17,372 bases of DNA. It comes from Armatimonadota bacterium. Lineage in GTDB: Bacteria > Armatimonadota > Chthonomonadetes > Chthonomonadales > Chthonomonadaceae. Both the position numbers and the translations under genes were made by a program. The notes under the pieces are model-generated. The model ran no database searches, was not told where the DNA came from, and saw only the letters and a list, made by a program, of their open reading frames with translations. Below, one piece after another: positions 6,899-13,459 of this stretch; positions within the stretch are counted from its first letter, which is position 1, and every line of letters begins with the position of its first letter. The DNA lies in assembly GCA_026392135.1 (NCBI GenBank), contig JAPLCR010000073.1:1-17372 (forward strand), given 5' to 3'.

Positions 6899-7573
6899 AT
6901 GATAAGCGAACAGTCCTACCTCTCCTACTTCACCCCTAGACAGATGAGCCATGAACTACTGGAAGCCATCCTCGTTAAGCAGGGCGACCTCATTCAACGC
7001 TTAGTGGACAAGACCCGTCAGAGCGTTATGACGCAAGCCAAGTATCACACCCTCCTGCTGGGTCCCAGGGGCATCGGCAAATCCTATATCACTGCGCTGA
7101 CCTATCATCGCGTGAAAGCCTTACCGGAACTGGAAGGCAAAATCGCTATCGCCTTTCTTGCGGAAGAGGAGTGGAGCGTCGCCTCGCTGACGGATTTGTT
7201 ACTGGTGATTTTGAAGGCGCTAGAGCAGGAGTACGGCGACCTACAGACGCGGATAGACGCGCTATACCGCCTCCCTATTAACGAAATTGAGGCGACAGCG
7301 AACGCCCTAATACGCGAGTATGTGGGCGAGAGAACGCTCTTTATTCTGATTGAGAACCTGAATGAGATATTTCGGGGGCTGGAAAGCGACGGGCAGTGGG
7401 CGCTTCGCTCGTTCCTGAGCGAACACCCCTTTGCGACTCTCCTCGCCACAACGCAGAGCCTTTTCGCGGGAGTTACAAAGCGCGATTCGGCGTTCTACGG
7501 CTTCTTTCAGCACAGCCCTAGAGGAGTTTCTGAAGACCCCTACAGCGCGGGAGCGCGTTCAAGCCGTGCATGA
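6899..7573 (+). CDS. Second P-loop ATPase, N-terminal fragment (frameshifted)
   Basis: The ATG at 6899 lies 2 nt after the previous stop and is preceded by GGGGGAG. The frame opens with about 50 residues and then a perfect Walker A, GPRGIGKS (55-62). The Walker B-like strand TLFILIENLNEIF (146-158) has Glu-Asn in place of the usual Asp-Glu, which seems to be the norm in this ATPase group. A TTQSLF sensor-like segment and the strand ending in FYGFFQ follow. After about 7510 the frame loses similarity to the family and stops at 7571-7573. The rest of the protein continues in the +1 frame (C-terminal fragment to 8900). The full locus 6899-8900 is 2002 nt, that is 3n+1. Either the gene is inactivated, or the base calls are wrong, or the ribosome shifts frame. 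As it stands this fragment would be a stand-alone ATPase head without its winged helix. Confidence 0.7.
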   Translation: MISEQSYLSYFTPRQMSHELLEAILVKQGDLIQRLVDKTRQSVMTQAKYHTLLLGPRGIGKSYITALTYHRVKALPELEGKIAIAFLAEEEWSVASLTDLLLVILKALEQEYGDLQTRIDALYRLPINEIEATANALIREYVGERTLFILIENLNEIFRGLESDGQWALRSFLSEHPFATLLATTQSLFAGVTKRDSAFYGFFQHSPRGVSEDPYSAGARSSRA

Positions 7574-8900
7574 CCTTGCGGGTGGACATCCGCGCATCTA
7601 CCTGCTGTTTGCGCACCTGCTGACGCTGGATTCGCTGGACAAACTGGTCGCGCCCTTCATGCAACTGCTGGACGAACTGACCCCCTACTACCAGAGTCGT
7701 ATGCAGTTGCTTTCGCCGCAACAGCGCAAAATCGTCGAGTTTCTCTGCTCGGCGCGAGGAGCCGTCGCGGTGAAGGAGATAGCGACGCAGAACCTCCTCG
7801 ATTCTCAAACCGCCTCCGGACAGTTGGGCAAACTAGAGGAGTTGGGGTATGTGCGGAAGCGGGCGATTGGGCGCGAGTCGTGGTACGAGTTGCGGGAGCC
7901 TCTGCTTCGCATGGTGATAGAGTTGAAGCGAGGGCGCGGCGAACCGGTACGCCTTATTGTAGACTTTCTGCGCCGCTGGTATAGCCGCATGGAGCGCCGC
8001 GAACGCCTATCAAGCCTTTCGCCTGAGCAGACGCTTACACGGGAGTACTTGATGGCGGCGCTTGATTTGAATCTTGCGGTGTTGGATAGACCGGATATGG
8101 AACGGGCGGAGAAGATACTTGATGAAGCGTTCCAACATATAAACAGAAAGCAATTCCAACAAGCGCCTGAACTGTTTGCAGAGTACATTGAGCAAAAAGG
8201 AAACCAATGTGACTATAAGGATTGGTTTGCTTATAGTATGCTCCTTCGATGGGCCGAACAACTTGAGCAATCTACTACTTATCTTGAGCAGGCAATATGC
8301 ACGGCTCCCAGCCCTTCTGATTTGTGCGAGGCAATAGGAAGCTCATTTGCATTGAGTTCCGACTATACTTCGGCACTAACGCTTTTTTTTTTTGCTCTTG
8401 AGTACACTCCACATAGCGCTGATATTCTTATTAAGAGGGCTGTAGTATTTTTTGCTTTGGATGATAGAGATAGAGAAGGATTTATAGGGGGCATTAAACA
8501 AGGCAGAGCATTAGCGCCTTCGACATGGGATATAGGACAATTAATGCCACTATGCTATGGCTTTCTGAGGGGGCACACAGACCTAGCAAGAATTGTCCCA
8601 ACGCTTTTTGACTTTTACGTAGAGCAAAATGCTATTAGGGCACTACAAATAGGCATAGTAGAAAGTATCTTGAACATTTCAAAACAGTATATCACCCAAC
8701 TAGCCGCCGACGAATGGCTCTCCGCATGGCATTCCGTCGCTCACCTCGGCACAGAGTTGGATATCCCCCTGCGCTTGCTAGGCGCGGCAGTGGAGTGGAA
8801 ACGGACTCAGGACGTGCGCGTACTGATGGCGCTTCCCATCGAAGAGCGGCGTATACTGGAAAGGATGCTCCCGAACGCGCCGAAAGGGATTCTATCATAG
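7431..8900 (+). CDS. Second P-loop ATPase, C-terminal part with winged helix and helical repeats
   Basis: The frame is open from a TTG at 7431, but family-like sequence begins only near 7506 (STALEEFLKTP), so this is probably the continuation of the ATPase begun at 6899. Numbered from 7431, LAGGHPRIYLLFAHLL (49-64) ends the ATPase module. A winged helix follows at about 93-168 (LSPQQRKIVEFL to REPLLRMVIELK), then EPVRLIVDFLRRWYSR. Helical TPR-like repeats occupy about 223-423, and a conserved-looking C-terminal cap (DIPLRLLGAAVEW, LMALPIEERRILERML) closes the protein. The repeat part is encoded by an AT-rich segment (8101-8700) with an 11-T run at 8383-8393. There is no separate ribosome-binding site, so expression alone is doubtful. 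The plan matches STAND-type proteins with a variable repeat sensor. Confidence 0.65.
   Translation: MRLSSPQRRAFSRELQSAIRRSTASFSTALEEFLKTPTARERVQAVHDLAGGHPRIYLLFAHLLTLDSLDKLVAPFMQLLDELTPYYQSRMQLLSPQQRKIVEFLCSARGAVAVKEIATQNLLDSQTASGQLGKLEELGYVRKRAIGRESWYELREPLLRMVIELKRGRGEPVRLIVDFLRRWYSRMERRERLSSLSPEQTLTREYLMAALDLNLAVLDRPDMERAEKILDEAFQHINRKQFQQAPELFAEYIEQKGNQCDYKDWFAYSMLLRWAEQLEQSTTYLEQAICTAPSPSDLCEAIGSSFALSSDYTSALTLFFFALEYTPHSADILIKRAVVFFALDDRDREGFIGGIKQGRALAPSTWDIGQLMPLCYGFLRGHTDLARIVPTLFDFYVEQNAIRALQIGIVESILNISKQYITQLAADEWLSAWHSVAHLGTELDIPLRLLGAAVEWKRTQDVRVLMALPIEERRILERMLPNAPKGILS
8383..8393 (+). repeat. 11-T homopolymer inside the ATPase coding sequence
   Basis: Eleven consecutive T lie within codons CTT-TTT-TTT-TTT (Leu-Phe-Phe-Phe) of the helical-repeat region. 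The frame reads through at this length. A change of one T by replication or RNA polymerase slippage would shift the frame and truncate the protein. Confidence 0.9.
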
Positions 8901-9577
8901 CCACCCCAGCCCTCATTATCGTACCAACCCCCATTGGCAACCTCGAAGACATCACGCTCCGCGCCCTGCGCGTCCTCAAGGAGGCGGATAGGATTATCGT
9001 GGAGGATGCGCGGGTGACGCGTAGGCTTCTCGCGCACTACGAGATAACCACGCCCCTGCTTCGCTACGACTCGCTACGTATCGCACCCACTCTGGAAGAG
9101 ATAGAGGCGCAGTGGGGCGCAGGGAGGTCTCTAGCACTCGTCTGCGATGCGGGAACCCCTGCACTCGCTGACCCGGGCAGAAGCGTGATACAACGCGCCC
9201 ACCGGCTCGGTGTGAGCGTCACCGTTCTGCCCGGCGCGAATGCGGCTCTTACCGCACTCGTGTTGTCGGGGCTATCTTCGGGGCAGTTCGTCTTTCTCGG
9301 TTTTCCTCCGCGTACCAGAGCGGGGAGTGTTCTCTTTTTTGATGCACTCCGCAAAGAGAGACATACTCTGGTACTCTACGAATCCTATGCCTACCTCACC
9401 TCAACGCTCAACGCTCTACGGGAGCACTTGGGGGCAGAGCGAGGTGCTGCATTAGCCTGTAACCTCACCAAGCCGGATGAGGCTCTTGTGCGGGGAACGC
9501 TAGGCGAGATATGCGTGCAGTACGCAACGAGGAATCGTAAAGGCGAGTATGTTCTCGTCATCGCAGGATCGGCGTAG
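8897..9577 (+). CDS. rsmI: 16S rRNA (cytidine(1402)-2'-O)-methyltransferase RsmI, ATA start
   Basis: About 226 residues. RsmI 2'-O-methylates C1402 of 16S rRNA in the decoding centre using S-adenosylmethionine. It has the SAM-dependent tetrapyrrole-methylase fold: VPTPIGNLEDITLRAL near the start, IIVEDARVTRRLL (usually EDTR), VCDAGTPALADPG, VTVLPGANAALTAL and FVFLGFPP. Family members begin three to six residues before the VPTPIGNL motif. Here the only triplets at that place are ATC (8894) and ATA (8897). The ATA gives (M)ATPALIIVPTPIGNL, has AAAGGG about 8 nt upstream, and overlaps the preceding stop as ATAG. The nearest regular start is a GTG at 8795, which would add 34 unrelated residues. 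The C-terminal helical domain of longer RsmI (E. coli, 286 residues) is absent. It probably shares the ATPase transcript. Confidence 0.88.
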   Translation: MATPALIIVPTPIGNLEDITLRALRVLKEADRIIVEDARVTRRLLAHYEITTPLLRYDSLRIAPTLEEIEAQWGAGRSLALVCDAGTPALADPGRSVIQRAHRLGVSVTVLPGANAALTALVLSGLSSGQFVFLGFPPRTRAGSVLFFDALRKERHTLVLYESYAYLTSTLNALREHLGAERGAALACNLTKPDEALVRGTLGEICVQYATRNRKGEYVLVIAGSA

Positions 9578-10669
9578 CTAAATCACCTCAAGCCCATTTC
9601 GATTGGGCAGCACAGGGAACACTCCGTGTGGCTCCGCCTGATACCAGAAGGCAGTGGAGGATATATCGTCTTGAAGCGGAAGGTAGCGTCCACCGGTTCG
9701 CCACCCCAACGCCTGTATAGTGACTTTAAGGTCTTCTTCAAAGCGTATGGGATCCATGATATGCCAGCGGTAGAGTCCGTGACGTTGCTGTGAGCGGTAC
9801 ATTCCCTCCCCGCCCGCGTTGATGACCTGCGGCATACCCGACCAGGGGGTAGAGAAAACGCCGTAACTACCGGGAGGCTGTTCAAAGTTCCAAGCTCCTC
9901 CGAAATAGTCCTCCGTACCTGTTCCTGCTATTGTGGGAAACTCAGTGTCGCCATCAAAGAAGAACTTTATTTCGCCTTCTCCCCACCACCCGCAGTTGTT
10001 GACCTGCCATGCTAAATAGGTTCCCACATACTGCCCATGTCCTTTGATACCGTCCAAAATAGTATGCTCGGTGGCGTAGGGCAGCGGGTTGGAGCGACGA
10101 AACTGTGCATGAAAATAGGCGCAGTCGTCAGGGATTTCGGTGAGAGTGTAGTTAATCTGATAGTAGTAGCCTTTACACTCGTCATCTGTCAGGTTTTCAA
10201 TAGTGATTTTTGCTGACTGGCGGAAAGGCATCTCCCAGTAAGAGTTGAATCCGCCTGCCGGATTAACGCAGATGGGTAAAGACGTGATATTGCATCGCTG
10301 ACACCAGCCGTTACAGAAAAAATCTCCGATGGGGGTCTCAACGGAGGGGGTCGCCTCACCGTCCCAGTAGATTCTGAGTACCAGTTTTCTCCACCAGTCG
10401 GGGTGAACGGTGTTCCAAATCTGTTGAATTGCGCCGGGTCCCTCTATCTCTGCTAGAGTGACCACTTGACGCGGCTGTATGTGTATGGAGGGGGAGACCT
10501 TCCAGCCCTGCCCTAGTTCACGGGCGGAGTTTGCGCCTGTGCCTGTGGTTGCCATTGCCGCTTTGCCCTTTTCGCCGGTAAAGTTTTCGGCACTGATAGA
10601 GCGGGTTTTTGCGCGAGAAAGCCTTGAAATGTTGTGAAGCCCTAGACCAAGACCATTAAATTCTGCCAT
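9578..10669 (-). CDS. GH172 family (DUF2961) glycoside hydrolase-like protein
   Basis: 363 residues spanning a complete DUF2961 domain, now classed as GH172. Characterised members act on difructose anhydrides and on D-arabinofuranosides. Diagnostic parts are EGPGAIQQIW (76-85), LRIYWDGEATPSVETPIGDFF (98-118), GWWGEGEIKFFFDGD (227-241) and GTGTEDYFGGAW (249-260). E231/E233 and E253 are the candidate catalytic glutamates. There is no signal peptide, so it should act in the cytoplasm on an imported sugar. AGGAGG lies 11 nt before the ATG at 10669. Its stop codon abuts that of rsmI. A terminator-like hairpin stands immediately upstream of the ribosome-binding site, which suggests conditional expression or a promoter overlapping the hairpin. 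The family is secure; the substrate is unknown. Confidence 0.85.
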   Translation of the reverse strand: MAEFNGLGLGLHNISRLSRAKTRSISAENFTGEKGKAAMATTGTGANSARELGQGWKVSPSIHIQPRQVVTLAEIEGPGAIQQIWNTVHPDWWRKLVLRIYWDGEATPSVETPIGDFFCNGWCQRCNITSLPICVNPAGGFNSYWEMPFRQSAKITIENLTDDECKGYYYQINYTLTEIPDDCAYFHAQFRRSNPLPYATEHTILDGIKGHGQYVGTYLAWQVNNCGWWGEGEIKFFFDGDTEFPTIAGTGTEDYFGGAWNFEQPPGSYGVFSTPWSGMPQVINAGGEGMYRSQQRHGLYRWHIMDPIRFEEDLKVTIQALGWRTGGRYLPLQDDISSTAFWYQAEPHGVFPVLPNRNGLEVI

Positions 10670-10688
10670 AGAAGCATGAACCTCCTAC

Positions 10689-10720
10689 AAAAAATTCAGG
10701 GTGGCTTTTACCACCCTGAA
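10689..10720 (-). terminator. Intrinsic terminator or attenuator before the GH172 gene
   Basis: A perfect 10-bp stem (10695-10704 with 10711-10720) and a 6-nt loop are followed, in minus-strand direction, directly by six T (10694-10689). It lies after the small coiled-coil gene and only 2 nt before the AGGAGG of GH172 (10686-10681). It may end the small gene's transcript and attenuate GH172. A weak promoter (TTGCAG at 10735-10730, 19 bp, TAAAAG at 10710-10705) overlaps it and could start GH172 inside the hairpin. Confidence 0.7.
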
Positions 10721-10786
10721 ACGCTTTTTCTGCAAACGACTGCCTATTCCCTGCTTGAATTATTGAGAACACTGAAGAGAAGGCTT

Positions 10787-11026
10787 CTATTGGGACACCT
10801 CTTCTTCAATACGGTTGAGGAGGCGTAAGATGTGCTGAAAACGCTGATGGACTTCGAAGTCGTCCTCCCTGCGCTCGGCTTCTTCCACCTTTTCGAGTTG
10901 CTCATCCACCCTGAGCCATAGCTCTTCGACATATTCATTTGGAGTCCACATATCCTTTCCCATCGCTATAAAGCACATTTCACAGGATGCGATGGCAAAC
11001 CTGACTTTGTCTGTTTTGGTAATCAT
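10787..11026 (-). CDS. Small hypothetical coiled-coil protein
   Basis: 79 residues, family not recognised. The first 30 residues are mixed and contain two Cys (CEMC, 15-18). Residues 31-79 are strongly helical and charged (EELWLRVDEQLEKVEEAERRE, RFQHILRLLNRIEEEV), typical of a coiled coil or a small four-helix dimer. The ATG at 11026 has AGGGAA about 9 nt upstream on the minus strand. A second overlapping frame (10744-10938) has no such site. An intrinsic terminator lies 67 bp after the stop. It is divergent from the thioredoxin-like gene. It is cytoplasmic as far as can be seen, and its function is unknown. Confidence 0.6.
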   Translation of the reverse strand: MITKTDKVRFAIASCEMCFIAMGKDMWTPNEYVEELWLRVDEQLEKVEEAERREDDFEVHQRFQHILRLLNRIEEEVSQ

Positions 11027-11114
11027 TTTGCTTTTTCCCTAAACCAACCCCGCTTGATGTAGTATTATTGGTAAAAGGAGAACCTCCCTCCATAGAGACG
11101 CGACAAAACAAGCA

Positions 11115-11143
11115 TTTATGCGGTATCACTCTATACCTATAAA
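11115..11143 (+). promoter_or_regulatory. Possible promoter of the redox gene pair
   Basis: TATAAA (11138-11143) is five of six for the -10 box and lies 17 bp after TTTATG (11115-11120), a poor -35. Transcription would begin near 11150, about 30 nt before the start codon of the thioredoxin-fold gene. Confidence 0.45.
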
Positions 11144-11178
11144 AATACCTCTCTCGTGAGGCTTAAGGAGACTACTCC

Positions 11179-11697
11179 ATGTCCAATTCTAACGATTTCC
11201 CAAAAGATAGTGGTAGTTTGGTAAGCGATTTCAGCCTAAGTACAGCACGTGGCAAGCACTATTCGAGCCGCCCTACCCGTTCCAATGGGCTGCTTCTCAT
11301 AGTGCTATTTCGTTCGGGTTGCGAAACGTGTCACTACTCTGCCCCTTTTCTTCAGCGGTTCCATACACTTTATGCAGAGACCTCTGGCGAACGATTTCAA
11401 ATATGGGGGGTTTCGCAGGATGACGAAGAGGAGAGTGCCGACTTTACAGCGGAACATGGACTGACGTTTCCTATCTTGCTCGACGAACAACTTCAAGTCT
11501 CTGAAGACTATGGAGTTGTTAGCGTTCCCGACCTCTATCTGCTGGATAGTAGTAAAAATATAGTGGGAGCTGTAGTGGGAGGATTTAGTCGAGATGGCTT
11601 CAACGCATTGGCGCAACAGATAGCCGGCTATCTAGGCGTACCCTATCAGCCCGTAGTACGAGATGAGGACAAAGCCCGCCTCCTAAAACCCGGTTGA
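11179..11697 (+). CDS. Thioredoxin-fold redoxin (peroxiredoxin/TlpA-like)
   Basis: 172 residues of the AhpC/TSA-redoxin type. After a DFSL strand, the catalytic motif FRSGCETCHYSAP carries a CxxC pair (C48, C51) at the helix start. GVSQDDEEESADF (77-89) and FPILLDEQ (97-104) follow the redoxin pattern. The cis-proline is P117 in VSVPDLYLLD. No signal peptide or anchor is seen, so it should be cytoplasmic. It probably reduces disulfides or peroxides. AAGGAG lies 9 nt before the ATG at 11179. The flavin reductase-like gene follows 82 bp later with no terminator between, so the two may be cotranscribed and linked in electron transfer. The exact partner is not shown. Confidence 0.8.
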   Translation: MSNSNDFPKDSGSLVSDFSLSTARGKHYSSRPTRSNGLLLIVLFRSGCETCHYSAPFLQRFHTLYAETSGERFQIWGVSQDDEEESADFTAEHGLTFPILLDEQLQVSEDYGVVSVPDLYLLDSSKNIVGAVVGGFSRDGFNALAQQIAGYLGVPYQPVVRDEDKARLLKPG

Positions 11698-11779
11698 GGG
11701 GCGAAGCGACGCGCCTAAGTTTTGGGTGCAGTAACTATTGAGAGATGCAAAAACATGAACGAGGAGTTGAAGTAAGAGT

Positions 11780-12613
11780 ATGACGAGAGCAGAGAACGCA
11801 TTGACGCACCCGCTGGAGTTGCGATACGGCACTTCTGCACCGCAAACAGAGTGGGTGATGAACCCCATTGTGGCAGGAATTCTTGCCCACAAGTCCGTGC
11901 GGAAGTTCGCCCCTACTTCCCTACCGCCCAACGCTCTGGAGCAGATAGTCGCTGGAGCGCAGAGTGCGGCAACCTCTTCTAACCTGCAAACGTGGAGCGT
12001 TATAGCCATTCAAGAGTCGAGCCATAAGGACTCTGTGGCTACCTTGTGCGGCAACCAGGAGTTTATACGTCGCGCCCCGCTGTTTCTTGTGTTTTGCGCG
12101 GATTTAGCGCGGCTAGGGGCGATTTCGGAGCGAGAGGGGCTTGCAGGCGAAGGGTTGGACTACTTTGAGATGTTTATCATGGCAACGATAGATGCAGGTC
12201 TTGCCGCACAGAACGCCGCCCTGACAGCAGAGTCGTTGGGGCTGGGCATCTGCTATGTGGGAGCGGCACGTAATAACCCACGTGAACTGGCTACTGCACT
12301 GCAACTGCCTCAAAAAGTGTTTGCGCTCTTTGGCATGGCGATAGGAGTTCCTGCGGAGGGCGACAGTTCGGCAGTAAAGCCCCGCTTACCGCAAGCGGAA
12401 ATAGTTCACCATGAGACCTACAACACACAAGGGCAGGAGGCGAATATCGCGGAGTATAACGCGATAATGAGAAAGTTTTATGCATCACAAAACATGGGAG
12501 TAGAGGGCGACTGGTCTCTACACTCCGCAAAGCGAGAGGAGCACGTTAAGGCACTTACGGGGCGTGAGATTATGCGTGAGGCTCTGATAGAGCGAGGATT
12601 TGGCTTGAAATAG
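11780..12613 (+). CDS. NfsA-like NAD(P)H-dependent nitroreductase / FMN reductase
   Basis: 277 residues, nitroreductase family, NfsA/NfrA group (oxygen-insensitive two-electron reductases that bind FMN). FMN-contact segments are HKSVRKF (38-44) and SAATSSNLQTW (62-72). AESLGLGICYVGAARNNP (150-167), LFGMAIGVPA (183-192) and KPRLP (200-204) match the NfsA order well. It would reduce flavins, quinones or nitro compounds with NADPH. It carries about 25 extra N-terminal residues compared with E. coli NfsA (240). An in-frame ATG at 11858 would give the shorter form. The ATG at 11780 is preserved here because the extension reads as ordinary coding sequence; its ribosome-binding site is weak. It lies downstream of the redoxin without a terminator. 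Confidence 0.85.
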   Translation: MTRAENALTHPLELRYGTSAPQTEWVMNPIVAGILAHKSVRKFAPTSLPPNALEQIVAGAQSAATSSNLQTWSVIAIQESSHKDSVATLCGNQEFIRRAPLFLVFCADLARLGAISEREGLAGEGLDYFEMFIMATIDAGLAAQNAALTAESLGLGICYVGAARNNPRELATALQLPQKVFALFGMAIGVPAEGDSSAVKPRLPQAEIVHHETYNTQGQEANIAEYNAIMRKFYASQNMGVEGDWSLHSAKREEHVKALTGREIMREALIERGFGLK

Positions 12614-12649
12614 CCGCTCATAACAGAGAGCTTCTATTTATACGAGAGC

Positions 12650-12690
12650 TACCCCTCTATACTTTAGCTGTGGCAAAAGATAGAGGGGTA
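12650..12690. terminator. Hairpin between convergent genes
   Basis: A perfect 11-bp inverted repeat (12650-12660 with 12680-12690) encloses a 19-nt loop. It lies between the ends of the flavin reductase-like gene and the convergent NTF2-like gene, where a shared terminator is expected. The T tract is poor (TTTT seven bases on), so termination is only likely. Confidence 0.5.
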
Positions 12691-12720
12691 TGAGAATTTT
12701 GCGATTATGACGTTTGTCGC

Positions 12721-13269
12721 CTAGTTATTCCCGATAGAGTCGCCTTGCGGACTATCCTCCACCTTGTTGGGCAGCTCCAACTTCGACATAAAGAGAACTA
12801 CTTTCCACTCGCCGCTCGCGCTCTTACGCATTGTGTAGCTATCTTGTATGGACTGGCTTGACTGTTGATATAGCTCCTTGCCCTTTGTAGTTCCGCGCAC
12901 CGATATTGCGGTATCAATAGTCACCATGTCTGCGTTTTTTACATCTACCTTCTCATTGCCAAAAGAGACGTTTTCGATTCGCGCCGAATAGCCGTGCGCT
13001 AACGGTGTCTTGCTGTAAGACTTTTGGTCGGGGTAGAACCGCTTATCGCCCTCATCCAGAAGAGCATATTGTGCTTCTACATTCCCTGACTTTACTGCAG
13101 CAAAGAACTGCCCAAGCGTGAACGCGGGTGATGTGCGGTAGGTCTTAAAGTAGTAGCGTCCCCCCAGTACGATAGCGACAGCCATCATCGCGAATACCAC
13201 CGCTTCTGTACCGCCAATCCTCATTCCGTTTCTATCTTTCGCCGCGCGAAATCTGATAATCCTTGCCAT
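12721..13269 (-). CDS. Membrane-anchored NTF2-like hypothetical protein
   Basis: 182 residues from the ATG at 13269. A positively charged N-terminus (MARIIRFRAAKDRNGMR) leads into one transmembrane segment at about 21-41. The extracytoplasmic domain runs from SPAFTLGQFFAAVKSGN to WKVVLFMSKLELP. Its plan (helices, then FYPDQKSY, then a beta-sheet ending in a strand with GEWKVV) resembles NTF2-like or DUF4878-type ligand or accessory domains. No enzyme motif is seen. The open frame reaches upstream to 13527, but that stretch overlaps the promoter and the divergent dehydrogenase gene. The ATG at 13269 has GGGGA about 9 nt before it and fits the TATAAT at 13356-13351. Function unknown. Confidence 0.65.
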   Translation of the reverse strand: MARIIRFRAAKDRNGMRIGGTEAVVFAMMAVAIVLGGRYYFKTYRTSPAFTLGQFFAAVKSGNVEAQYALLDEGDKRFYPDQKSYSKTPLAHGYSARIENVSFGNEKVDVKNADMVTIDTAISVRGTTKGKELYQQSSQSIQDSYTMRKSASGEWKVVLFMSKLELPNKVEDSPQGDSIGNN

Positions 13270-13350
13270 GTTGCCATATCCCCAATCTTGCCAAATTTTT
13301 CTTGTTGAGAGTTCTTGTACCCCTCTTGCGACATCCTGTTCCCTTGTGTT

Positions 13351-13379
13351 ATTATAGGGAAGCCTTCCCATCACAATAG
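13351..13379 (-). promoter_or_regulatory. Promoter of the NTF2-like gene with an internal palindrome
   Basis: On the minus strand a perfect TATAAT lies at 13356-13351; the -35 17 bp upstream is poor (CTATTG). The spacer contains the palindrome GGGAAG-C-CTTCCC (13357-13369), a possible operator. Transcription would start near 13344, giving a leader of about 75 nt. Confidence 0.45.
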
Positions 13380-13382
13380 TTC

Positions 13383-13402
13383 CAGAGGGGTATGTCCCTC
13401 TG
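13383..13402. promoter_or_regulatory. Inverted repeat upstream of the dehydrogenase gene
   Basis: CAGAGGG and CCCTCTG form a perfect 7-bp inverted repeat around a 6-nt centre. It lies between the divergent NTF2-like and Gfo/Idh/MocA genes and 58 bp before the GTG start of the latter. It may be an operator. No convincing promoter for the dehydrogenase was found. Confidence 0.35.
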
Positions 13403-13459
13403 TTGGACACCCTCTCGTACCCAAATGGTTCCTTACGATACCACATTGAGGAGAAAAAC

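Noticed and set aside
8714..8896. Upstream start (ATG 8714 or GTG 8795) for rsmI inside the ATPase gene
   Set aside because: It would add an Arg-rich tail of 34 or more residues that reads like out-of-frame translation of the ATPase. The family begins next to VPTPIGNL.
11755..11775. Six-codon leader peptide (MNEELK) before the flavin reductase-like gene
   Set aside because: It has no ribosome-binding site, no attenuator hairpin follows, and its content fits no known leader type; chance is more likely.
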